From Rhizomys pruinosus (lineage: Eukaryota; Chordata; Mammalia; Rodentia; Spalacidae), in assembly GCA_009823505.1 (NCBI GenBank), contig VZQC01006291.1, positions 1,310,266 to 1,374,265 on the forward strand: 64,000 nt of DNA, given 5' to 3'. A model generated the notes under the pieces. That model was not told where the DNA came from and made no database searches. It was given only the letters and a program-made list of their open reading frames with translations. The translations under genes were made by a program, and so were the position numbers. The number at the start of each line of letters is the position of its first letter. Positions within the stretch are counted from its first letter, which is position 1. Positions 35,561 through 45,473 of this stretch are shown piece after piece.

Positions 35561-35727
35561 ACATCTCCTAGGTCCTCCAGGGGTCCTGCTCTGAAGACTG
35601 GCATAGGTGAGGGGGTAAAGCCTAGTGTGGGATTCTCCCCAACTCTGGGATTCCTTCAGCCTACCTGAGCAATGGACCTAAAGCTACATTCTTCCACTGG
35701 CCTCCTATAAGTAATAAAAATGATATG

Positions 35728-35768
35728 ACTAAAGGGAGACCCTGTCTGAAAAAGACCAAAAAAGGTGA
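35728..35768 (+). repeat. B1 3' end fragment
   Basis: ACTAAAGGGAGACCCTGTCT and an AAAAAGACC tail. Strongly 5'-truncated B1 of the 'GACTAAAGGG' variant. Confidence 0.85.
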
Positions 35769-35797
35769 TATTTGGGGTTCTACATCCTAACTACTTT

Positions 35798-36018
35798 AAA
35801 AAAAATTATTTATTTTTTATGTGTATGAATGTACTGTCTACACATAGGTTTGTGCGCCCATGTTGTGCAATGCCGCTGAGGTCAGAAGACGGTGTCAGAT
35901 TCCCCTGGAACTGGAGTTAAAGGCGGTTCTCAGCCACCAAGTGGGTGCTGGGGATCGGAACTCGGGTCCTCTGCAAGAGCAGTCAGCACTCAACCGCTAG
36001 GCCATCTCTCCAGCCCTA
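35798..36018 (-). repeat. young B3-type SINE, single-unit form
   Basis: Minus-strand copy. TSD ACATCCTAA(C/T)TACTTT at 35782-35797 and 36019-36034. Confidence 0.94.
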
Positions 36019-36059
36019 ACATCCTAATTACTTTTATTTCTTACATTATTTGGATGAGG

Positions 36060-36370
36060 AAAAGGAGTGGTTTTTATTTTGGCCTCTCAGAGGCTCCAAC
36101 TCAATTGTTGAAGTCTTGTTCAAATGTTATCAGTTTCTGAAGCCTTACCCAACTCCTTCAGGTGGTATTAATTTTCCATTACTTAGTGTTCCTGTTCATT
36201 TTTAAAATGTCTTTGGACAGTTACTATGCCTTGCTTTAATGATAGTTTTTTCCCCCAACTAAATTGCAAGCTGCTTGGCAGGAATTTAACCACTGGCTAA
36301 GTAACATTCTGGTACCCAGGTGCCTTATGTTCAGAAGGTAGTTCAAACAAATGCTTGTGAAATACAACAA
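36060..36370 (+). repeat. L2 3' fragment (ancient)
   Basis: CTGAAGCCTTACCCAACTCC, TTACTTAGTGTTCCTG, CCCAACTAAATTGCAAGCTG and CTTGGCAGGAATTTAACC follow the L2 3' end order. A young SINE sits just upstream. Confidence 0.65.
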
Positions 36371-37705
36371 AATAGAATACCCAAATACTAGGTACATACC
36401 TCGGGACTAGTACGAGTGAAGGGTCAGGAATACATCGGTGGTTACATGGGGACTATCAAACCTTGAAACTACTGATGTGTCTTGCTGAAAGTAGAAATGG
36501 CAGCCATCTAGGTGGCCCTAGGCTATCCTTTCCCATGCCTTTACTACTGGTCCTCATCAGTGGTTAGAGACCAACAGAAACCTGCCAAATGGGCTGGGTG
36601 GCTGCTCCCACTGCATCTGTCCATCCGGATTACATCTGGGAAAGCTCAGATGCCTAGAGACTGAATAGCCAATTTCATGTCAACTGTCTGTACGTTTAAA
36701 TCGAAGCTGTGCTATTTCTCACAATTGGACCCTGCTACAGGGACAAAGCATCTCGGCCAGTGGGGAGAAAGCCGTAAGCAAAGGTTTAGATTCTTCTCTC
36801 ACTGGAAGAATGCCCACGAAGCTCTCTTGCTTCCTTTGGATGAAATGAACAGAAGCTATGTGACTGAAATTGAAGCCCAAATTTCTTCCTCCTGAGCTGA
36901 TTGACATGCTTTAGCAGTAGGCTGGGGATGACCTTCAGTCACCAACAAGGTTATCAAAACAGCTAAAATGGCAGAGTGCCTGTGACCGAAAGTTCCCAGA
37001 AAACTGCATCTTACAACAACATTCTGCAAAGGCTGATCAACTAATTAGAACTTCGGTGATTGTGGATATTTTCGAATGTTTCAGGTCCATAGCAGAATTT
37101 CCGCTGCTCCTGGGCCATCTTTAGCTACTCAAATAGCCATTCATTGCCTACCTTTGTTTATGACCGAACATTCTGTGACTAATAGGTAAAGAATTTGGGG
37201 GATGTTTTAACTTAGCAGGTGAGCGGCTTCCTCTAACCAAAAGAATGCCACCAGAAGCCCAGAGCTGAGATTTCCCTTTTGCCACATCTGCCTGCTTAAT
37301 GCATCCATCAATGTATTTGAAAAATCGATGTCTCGATTTTTGACTTTTCTTTGTTCTGTTACTATGAAAACTTCATGAAACACTTACAATGTTGGAACAT
37401 GGAATTTGGGATAATTTGAACCTGTGTTCCTGGGCCATGGTCACTCATATTCGGCCCCAGAATAAACTATTTCTGAGTTGTGGTTTTGCATTGACAGCCA
37501 TTATTACAATATACAAGACTAAAGAAAGGCATTGATTATTTTGGATCAATTATTATTGGGATCATTTTAGATGCCCTGTTGTGGATCTGATTTCATGTTT
37601 CCATGTTTAGGGATCCTTGCTAGTGTTGAAATCTGTACCTCTACCTCTTCATCATCCTTTCCTGCTCTCTGTATAAATAACTGAATAACTGATTCGTGTA
37701 ACTCT
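36371..37705. other. unique intron
   Basis: No recognised gene or repeat in about 1.3 kb. Confidence 0.5.
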
Positions 37706-37815
37706 TGTCTGCTTTTTGTGAGGTTATTACTATGTAGCTGAAGTTGGCCTCAAATTCATGATTTACTCTGCCTTGTACTACTCTGTACCACCTTGTACCA
37801 CCACGCCTGGCTCTA
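37706..37815 (-). repeat. degenerate B1 SINE
   Basis: TTATTACTATGTAGCTGAAG, TTGGCCTCAAATTCATGATT and CACCACGCCTGGCT keep the B1 order with a short local expansion of TACTCTGTACCACC. Old. Confidence 0.65.
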
Positions 37816-38851
37816 CCGTCTGCTTCTTGACTGGAGAGAGCTACTACAGAAAGTCCTTTAGTGAAAGGTTTTAACACTTTCTTCTTTTACCCAGAAGGCC
37901 ATATTGGAATCTGGCTTCTTGTCTGTTGGGGTGTGTGAAACTGACCCTCTCGCTACACCGTCATCTCCAATAATGCCATCGTTAATAAAAATGGTACTTT
38001 AATCTCCATCTGTCTCCCCGTGGAGCCTAGCTATCCATCTGCTTCTTTCCAAGAGCGGGGTGTAGTGCGTTGGGCTTCTTCAGGGTACATTAATTTGGGT
38101 GGGGACAGTGAGGGAAGATGCAAACAGCGAGGAGATCTAAACACCATTAAAATACATTGCATGGAAATCGCAAAAATTTCAGTTAAAAGTAGAATGAGTT
38201 TGTTCCCTGGTCCTTCCTGTTTCCCAAAGTCAGTTTTTCTCTTTCCATCTAAACTACAGCTGTTCATTATCAGAGCTGTTCCTGTCTCTTCAGACAGAAG
38301 GATGAAGCTCCAAAGAAGGATTAGATCATTAAGCAAAGAACGCAGAAACAGTACAGAGGTTCTGGGCCAATCAACTAAGGGGGAAACAACAGGGTGAGAA
38401 CTTTTCTGTTCTACTACGTCCTTGCATTGGTGACAAACTCCTGGTCCATTTTCTCTTTAGATAGATGCTGCTTCATACCATCACTTAAACCCATCCTCGT
38501 ATGTGGTAATGAGAATTGGGCGTCAGTCACAGCCTAGGGGGATGCAATGGCTACTCTGGGCCCTTAATCACGGGAGTGTTTAACCTCCTTATCCTACTCT
38601 GTATGTCTATGTCTAACAGCTTTTTGCTGTTGCTGGCACCAAAAATCTATTTAACTGCAATAAGTGCTAACTCCATTATCTAGAAAGTGGGCTCTCCTAG
38701 GGTTATAAATAGGAATGTGGCACTTCAAGGTCTGCTCTTAAAATCACAATTCTAATGTGCAAAAACTAGTTTGTTCATTGAAAACAATCACAAGAAAGGG
38801 AATATAGAAATCCCCATTTCAAAGCACTGGCTCCTCATTCCAGTGTTTGCT
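37816..38851. other. unique intron
   Basis: No repeat recognised. Overlapping frames at 38020-38397 (plus) and 38031-38336 (minus) have no known domain. Confidence 0.45.
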
Positions 38852-38863
38852 CTAGGACAATGG

Positions 38864-38985
38864 TGCTTTTTCTTGGAACTCAAGTTATAGATGGTTATTA
38901 CCTGCCATGTGGGTGCTGGGAATTGAACCTGGGTCTTCTGCAAGATCAGCCAGTGGTCTTAACTGCCAAGCCATCTTTCCAGCCC
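38864..38985 (-). repeat. 5'-complete, tail-truncated B3-type SINE
   Basis: Only the head-side half is present, ending CATCTTTCCAGCCC. It is flanked by TSD CTAG(G/A)ACAATGG at 38852-38863 and 38986-38997, so it was inserted short. Confidence 0.88.
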
Positions 38986-39314
38986 CTAGAACAATGGCTC
39001 TTATTTTATCACACATCGGAATCACCTGCGGGGCTGTTGAGAAGTATGACTGGATCCCTCCCCCAGAGGTTTTGAATAGTAGGTCTAGATAGACACATGA
39101 GAATTTGTGTTTTAGAGCAGTTTGTAGGCAATGGTGTCTGCTGGTCCAGGAACTGTACTTGGAGAACCAGTCCAAGGAGAGGAGATCTTGACTAGGAAAA
39201 AAAAGTGAAATAGAAAATGTGTCACATTCGAGCAAATAAAAGCAAAAGTTCATGGGGTGAGAGTGAAGCACGTCTACACCACACTCCCTGGAGTCTATGT
39301 TAAAGTGTAATCTA

Positions 39315-39530
39315 GGCATCAGCAGACATTTTCCGTAAAGGGCCAGATAAGTGGATATTTTCAGCTTTGCAGGCCAGATGGTCTCTACTGCAACTACTCC
39401 TCTTTGCGATCAGAACACAGAAGCACCAAGAAATACTATATTAAGAACAACTATGGTTATATTGCAATAAATATTTACAAAAATAGTTGGTATGCTGAAT
39501 TTGGCTCCCGGAGTAGTTTGCCCACTCTTG
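39315..39530 (+). mobile_element. MER5A (non-autonomous hAT-Charlie DNA transposon)
   Basis: CATCAGCAGACATTTTCCGT, AAAGGGCCAGATAAGTGGAT, CTTTGCAGGCCAGATGGTCT, AATATTTACAAAAATAG and GAGTAGTTTGCCCACTCTTG match the full MER5A plan, with degenerate CAGxGGTCGGCAAAC-type inverted ends. Confidence 0.88.
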
Positions 39531-40247
39531 GGCTTGAATAATGTGGTAAAAGAAGTTCATAGAAGGGCACGATCTGTTGGTTCATTAATCCTAAATGTGC
39601 AATGAATTGGAAATGACTGAGTTGTAAATAGGGCTGTGTAAGTTGACCATTGACGCACATCCAGCTGAATGTGAACGGTACCTGCTGTTATCGGCAGATG
39701 AGTGCTCTTGTGATTCAACCTCTAGATCTGGCCATTTGGGACTATTTAACATGCCTGGAACCTAGCAACAGTGTTAGCATGCACAAGCATGCAAGCTCAA
39801 CCAGACACAAACATGGAACAGCATGGAACTGCAGAAAAGGGCAGCAGAACCCCAATCTTAGCTGAAGAAATATTGGCAACTGATGACTGTTGGATGAGGA
39901 AGAACTGGTCTCCTTAAAGTGAGGGACTCTGGATAGGCTGACTAGAGCTCAGTGGAGGAACTTGCACTGAGAAAGAGCTGGGGAGATTAATTTGGCACAA
40001 TAGGCCTTATCACAGATGACAGCATATGTGAATTCTAGTGGGGGGTGGTGGGCTGTGGGAGGGTGCCGAAGGAGAAGGCAGTATAAAGGTGATTAATATG
40101 GATTGAGATGCTGTGTTATGAAACACATAAAAATTCAAGAAAAAACTTATGCCAAAAAATCCATTCCCCCTACCTCCATAGGAGTTTCACTGCACTAGTG
40201 AAAATTCCCTACACATATGTACATTCTCCACTTGGTGCTTTGGTTAT
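39531..40247. other. unique intron
   Basis: No recognised gene or repeat. Confidence 0.5.
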
Positions 40248-40263
40248 AGTAAAGAATATACTT

Positions 40264-40295
40264 TTTTAAATGATCTGTTACTTTAAAAAAAAGTT

Positions 40296-40335
<40 letters not shown>

Positions 40336-40560
40336 TTTTTGAGACAGGGTCTCCCTATAGCCCCAGATGGTCTAGAACTCACTCTATAGACCAGCCTGGT
40401 CTTGAACTCACAGAGATCCACCTGCCTCTGCCTCCAGAGTGCTAGAATCAAAGGTGTGCACCACCATGCTCAGCTTAAAGACTGTTCTTAGCCACCATGT
40501 GGGTGCTGGGAATTGAACCCGGGTCCTCTGCAAGAGCATCTGAGCCATTGCTCCAGCCCC
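40264..40560 (-). repeat. composite SINE: B3-type tRNA head fused to B1 (copy 2)
   Basis: On the minus strand: head (complement of CTCCAGCCCC back to CACCATGTGGG), a link reading AAGAACAGTCTTTAAGC, a complete B1, then a (TAAA)n tail. A perfect 16-bp TSD, AGTAAAGAATATACTT, at 40248-40263 and 40561-40576, flanks the entire unit. The head has lost about 15 bp between the two promoter boxes. Confidence 0.93.
40294..40337. repeat. (TTTA)n microsatellite
   Basis: About ten TTTA units; the tail of the composite SINE seen on the plus strand. Confidence 0.96.
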
Positions 40561-40576
40561 AGTAAAGAATATACTT

Positions 40577-41608
40577 AATAATGTATTTTATTATCTATAA
40601 GAATTTATTGAGTTACAAATGATATATTTTCCACTTATTTTCCCTCCCCTCATTCACAGAGAATCATTAGGGTATCATTCTTTCCAGTTCATGTTGGTGA
40701 GAGCTGCTATAAAGCAAAAAATACTTGAAAATAAGCTTTCTGGTTGACTTTTGCGTAAAACCAAAGATCACTGAAGGCAGGGACGATCGAGCCGGGGGTT
40801 GTTAATGAGACAGATGTGAGCAGTGAGGGGGAAGACAGTAAATGCACGGGACAGGGAGAAGACACCACGCTTCAGCCCAATAGCCGGTTTGCAGAAGTTC
40901 TTGGCTGCCACCGCAGGAGCACCGCGGGCCATCCCCACTTGTGGGAAGACCTTCTTCCTTGGATGTGGACAGCGCACGCCCCTGGCTTTGCTCTCATCTC
41001 ACTAGCTGCGTGTCCTTCATCACCTCTGCTGATTCCTCTTTCTCCGTCCAACCTCTGATACGAGGATCGTCCCAACGCCATCTCCTGATTCTCTTCTCAT
41101 CTCGTCTTTTCCCATGTCCCACTGTCTCTTCATGTGCTCCCTGGTCCTCTGTTTATAACCGAAGTTCCTCCCGTGTACCCCTTCTCTAGCGCTCCTGTTT
41201 CACTACACAAAATACTACAGATCTTCACTTTATCATCCTATTTGTGAAGTCCTTTTTCTTGCAATTTAGCCTCATAGGCTGATAATTCCCACAGTTGCAT
41301 GGTCCGAGGAGATCTGCTATGGTTGAAGTGTCCAGTGCGACCTGAACCTGAGGAGGCAGGAAGGATCCCACTGGCCTTATAACTTGGCACAGGAGTGTCA
41401 GGGCTTCCTACCTTGGAGAGATCCAGCAGGTGTGGGCAAGGACCCTACCAAGGGTCCTTGGCTTAAGGAGGTTGAGAAGCCCTTCCCGATTTTCTAAGTA
41501 CTCAGAAAAGCACGAACGAGAGCAGAGTTGCGAGTGGGGTTACCATAGCTGGTATACGGAAGTGTCTGTGTGAAAGACAGTCTCCAGGACGAGGTGAAAC
41601 TGAAACGA
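40577..41608. other. unique intron, CpG-bearing from about 40770
   Basis: No named repeat is firm here. 41000-41200 has a weak resemblance to L2 coding relics. CpG dinucleotides are clearly more frequent than in other non-SINE sequence of the window. Open frames on both strands at 40768-41189 have no known domain. Confidence 0.4.
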
Positions 41609-41638
41609 GAGCCTCTAGGAGCCTCTAGGAGCCTCTAG
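41609..41638. repeat. 10-bp tandem repeat x3
   Basis: GAGCCTCTAG repeated three times without change. Confidence 0.97.
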
Positions 41639-41674
41639 ATCACTTCGGGCTTTACCTTAAAAGAGGCCGTGGGG

Positions 41675-41917
41675 GGGCTGGAGAGATGGCCTAGCGGTTA
41701 AGAGCGCCGACCGCTCTTACAGAGGACCCGGGTTCGATCCCCAGCACCCACATGGCGTCCGAGAACCGTCTGAAACTCCAATTCCAGGAGAACTCCAGTT
41801 CCAGGGGAATCTGACACCCTCTTCTGACCTCTGCGGCATTGCACGACATGGGTGCACAGACCTGCATGCAGACAGTACATTCATACACATACAGAAATAA
41901 ATAAAATTAAAAAAAAA
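41675..41917 (+). repeat. young B3-type SINE, 17-bp duplication form
   Basis: Near-consensus plus-strand copy. A perfect 16-bp TSD, AAAAGAGGCCGTGGGG, at 41659-41674 and 41918-41933. Confidence 0.96.
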
Positions 41918-42125
41918 AAAAGAGGCCGTGGGGCCCTCACCTTCTCATTCTCTCTCACCCTTTTTGTCTTTTTGAAGTGAGTTTTGTTTCACCAGGACTC
42001 CCACAATTACGTATCACCATGGGCTCTGAAGCAAGGTAACAATCACTCACTGAAAGACTATAACTTCAAAATTAAACCAAAATGAAGCTTTTATAAGTTA
42101 ATCGTCTCAGGTTTGTGTGTCTTTT

Positions 42126-42235
42126 GTTTGTTGTGTTTCTAAGATGAAGTCTTGCTCTGTAGCCCAGATTGGCTTCAAACTTTTGATCCTCTTCCCTCAG
42201 TCTCCCCAGAGCTGAGGTGTGCTTGCTACAGTGGT
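42126..42235 (-). repeat. degenerate B1-like SINE
   Basis: AAGTCTTGCTCTGTAGCCCA, GATTGGCTTCAAACTTTTGA and CCCTCAGTCTCCCCAGAGCT keep the B1 order at low identity. Confidence 0.6.
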
Positions 42236-45200
42236 AGAAAATGGAGTTATAAAGGGTTGGGGGGAAACTAATACCCATCACGTTTGGACTTACCAAAATT
42301 ACATGGAGGGGATGTTGGAATTAGATTTATTTGAATTAATGAAAAATTTGTTAGGTCACCTTTCCTATGTGTCAAAGTTTATGAACAATTTTGTTCATAT
42401 TGCAATAGATCTTGGTATTTGGCTAATGGTAACATATAAATAAACAGAATAAATCCTGCTGTGGTTCAACAGTACAGGATCCTAGGTTAGAAAACGTGGG
42501 TGCAGTGAACTGCCACCCAGACTTTCCATGTGAGCATGCCTGTTCTGTTGTGGTTTGCTTCACAGACTCCCCCAGGATTTCACAATAAATCCTAACAGGC
42601 AGCAGAGTTGGTGAGCACTTCCTGTGTTTTCCCTCTGGGTGGAAGTAACGTTGCTAATGAGGCAAGGTTCAACTTACATTTGTTTGATGACCAGAAACAG
42701 TGCTGATTCCGTCCTCATCCTCCCTCTTTTGGCAAAGGCACACCTGTTTTTTTTTGTTTTTTTTTTGCCACCCTGCTTCTTTCCAGCAGGAGTTGTCCAC
42801 AGAGCCCCGTGTGGACCTGGGGATGCCAAGGCTTGTTAGTGTCGTTAATTCCCTTGCCTGTGCTTTCAGATCTGAGTGTTTGCCTGCTGAGCTGTGGCAT
42901 GGAGAACTCCGCAGAGCTTTGAAAATCTGGCTTCTAGCACAGAACAGGGACAGCCTGTTCCGTGAGGGGAAGAGCTGCTTATTTGGTTCAGCTTCGGGTG
43001 CCAAAAAAAGAGGGGGAAATCAGCTATGTGTTTATTTGGCCATTACTAGGGCATGAAATTTTTGATTTTTCTCATTTTTTTTCCCAGAGGTGAATGAGCT
43101 GAGAGTTCAAGGTTAAAACATTTTTTTATTGTTAAAACAATGATAACTTTATTAGTGACATCCAAGAGCCTCATTTCAACTCAATCCTCAGAGCTATATG
43201 AATTACATTTTGCCTTTCTATCCATTTAGTTCAAGAGTTTGAAATGCCTCAAACAATATTTTGAAAGGATTAGCAAATTATTACAAATGCTCAGAATGGA
43301 CTTTGAATGGCTTTATGAATTCTTTAGCCCTGACCATCTTAAACAAATGAGACCCCAAGGGAGTGAGATACCAGATCATCTCTAAATAGATCTAACTGTG
43401 GGAACTGTGGATTATGGCAGAAAAATACCCAGTCAGCACAAGTTTTCCCATTTATTTAATGTTTGCCTAACTTTCTAGAGTTAGCTGTGTATTGCTGCCA
43501 AATGGATTGATCCTAATGTAGGCTGAAAAGCAGTCACGGGCAATTATCCCTATGACTAAGTGTGTAGAAATCAATAGTTATTTCTTTTTCCCTATAAATG
43601 GAAATACTGAAGCCACAATGGCATTGGCTACTACAAAATATTTTCTTAGATCCTTTAAATTTGTTAGCAAGAAGTGATTCAACAATAATCATGATTCAAC
43701 AGGAACACAAATTTCCCAGTCTGAATGCTTTTGTGCCACAGTTAGAGATGCCCCAAATGATCTTTGCCTGCACACATTTTCATTTAGTTTTCTTTTTTGA
43801 GTCTTTCTATCATTTTCTTATCTTATTTGTTCTTTCTTTTGAGCTTTTAATATAAAAACTTCCTATTATACTTCTACATAGGCTAGAAATCAAAGCTGAA
43901 AATAAGGCCAGGAAAACGAAGTATTGACATTTATAATAGCAATTTACTTGTGTATGACAGGAACTGCACTAAGTTCCCAAGATGCTAGGAAACAAGCTCT
44001 GCTCCCCATGAGTTCACAGCTTTTGGTGATGGGTGACTGAATAAGGAGTTGGATAGATAATCACTGTAGACAAATAAGCGGTGTTATCACAGGGGATTAG
44101 ACAGTGAAATAGGGGTGTGGAAGATGGGGGAACATGGGGGGATGTAGGGACCATCAGGGAAGGAGGACTCTTAGAGAGTAAATTCTTATGTTGAGATTTG
44201 GAGATATAGATTGTGGCCATTAGGGATAGGAGAGTACAGAATCACAGCAGGTATCAAGAGAGGTAAAGCACATCCCATAACAATATGTTATTTCAAGGAA
44301 AATGCAAGCATGCTGGAATGGTAGAACAGAATGTCCATGTAGCACTATGGTAGAAAAAGAAGCTAAGAAAGGAAGCGAGAAAAAGATGAACGGTATTTCA
44401 CTTAGCAGTAAAAACAGGAAGGGGTCTCATCGGGAAGGTTTTACTTTCTTGATAGGAATCTATTTTATCTGACCAGCAGTAGTAAATTTTACTGATCTTG
44501 AGGACAAAATCTGTTATTTCTGACCCAAGTCTTTATGATCTGCAAAGAGATCTCACAGTTCTTTACTCCATGAAGTGCCTGAAATATCATTGATACTGGG
44601 TGGTTGTCCTGCTCAGGCTCATAAAGAACAGTCCCACGTCCATCAGCAAGTAACCTCCAAGTGAAAAAGTCCTTTTCCTTAAAAAGTGAGGGCTCCTACT
44701 TTGATTAGAAAAGAACCAGATAAAGAAGAAACACCAAGAAACTGTTTTCCCTAAAATTTCCTGTTCCTCAAAGTCATTTTGACTGACAAAGTGACTTTTA
44801 ATTAATAAGGATGGCTAATGTTTTAGACACATAGCTAATTTGTACCAAGTCATTTCATCAAACAAAAAGAAATAAGGGCCGAGGTTGTTGTGTTTTTTTT
44901 CCACATGGATTATTCTTTAGTTGGAAGACCCTCTAAAAGGCAAGGGAAATTTGAAAACCAAAGGTTAAGACCATCTGAAAAATTGAAAAGTGATCCCGGT
45001 GTTCAGTGACTGCTCATGACTGTGGTATTTATAATTTGGTACTTGTTTTTATGCTTTCGTTGAGATAGAATTAGGTTTATATAATTGGTCTGAACAGATT
45101 AGACCACCACAGTAAGGAGTTCTGCAAACCCATGCAGCCTGCTCAGAGGGAGTTCAGTTCCTGTTCAGGTTAAAGTTTGAAGTCAGAGCTTTTCGTCTGT

Positions 45201-45363
45201 GGGAGTGTAATTCACTCATTCTCACTTCTTGAGTTCCCTAGGTAAGGTTCTGTGACAGAGAATTATTACCCTTCTCATGGGAAAGTTATGGTCCCAGTGA
45301 TGGAAAATTTCATGCCATGATTATCCCAATGCATTTGATGATGGTGCAATGATCAAAAAAGAT
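42236..45363. other. SINE-free intron 3' of MIR204
   Basis: No B1, B3, ID or L1 element recognised in over 3 kb. A T/G run at 42748-42768 and a possible ancient-repeat trace near 43930-44120 are the only features. Confidence 0.5.
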
Positions 45364-45381
45364 GCCAGTGATGACAATTGA

Positions 45382-45402
45382 ACGTCCCTTTGCCTTCCCA
45401 GC
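45382..45402 (-). ncRNA. mature miR-204-3p (star arm)
   Basis: Twenty-one nt read 45402 to 45382, beginning GCTGGGAAGG and ending GGGACGT. It pairs with the 5p arm across the short loop. Confidence 0.9.
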
Positions 45403-45419
45403 CTCCTTCATATATTCTC

Positions 45420-45441
45420 AGGCATAGGATGACAAAGGGAA
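45420..45441 (-). ncRNA. mature miR-204-5p
   Basis: Twenty-two nt read 45441 to 45420, with seed TCCCTTT at mature positions 2-8. It appears identical to the human and mouse mature sequence as remembered. Confidence 0.95.
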
Positions 45442-45473
45442 GTCCACGAGTCACATGAAGAAGGACTGTAGCC

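Larger units (their letters stand above)
45364..45473 (-). ncRNA. MIR204: MIR204 microRNA precursor (intronic, TRPM3 sense strand)
   Basis: The minus strand gives a hairpin whose two arms match mature miR-204. The 5p arm lies at 45441-45420 and begins TTCCCTTTGTCATCC; its ATGCCT end separates it from miR-211 (TCGCCT). The 3p arm lies at 45402-45382 and begins GCTGGGAAGGCAAAGGG. The loop between them (GAGAATATATGAAGG) and the lower stem also match the human precursor as I remember it, with one apparent T-to-C change in the outer 5' flank. The precursor lies in the TRPM3 intron about 22.3 kb upstream of the exon at 22849-23023 and on the same strand, so it is probably processed from the TRPM3 primary transcript. 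Known roles include retinal pigment epithelium, lens and choroid plexus biology. No promoter of its own can be shown here. Confidence 0.97.

Noticed and set aside
38885..39319. 144-aa minus-strand frame
   Set aside because: Its end runs through a truncated B3-type SINE and the rest has no domain; a chance frame.
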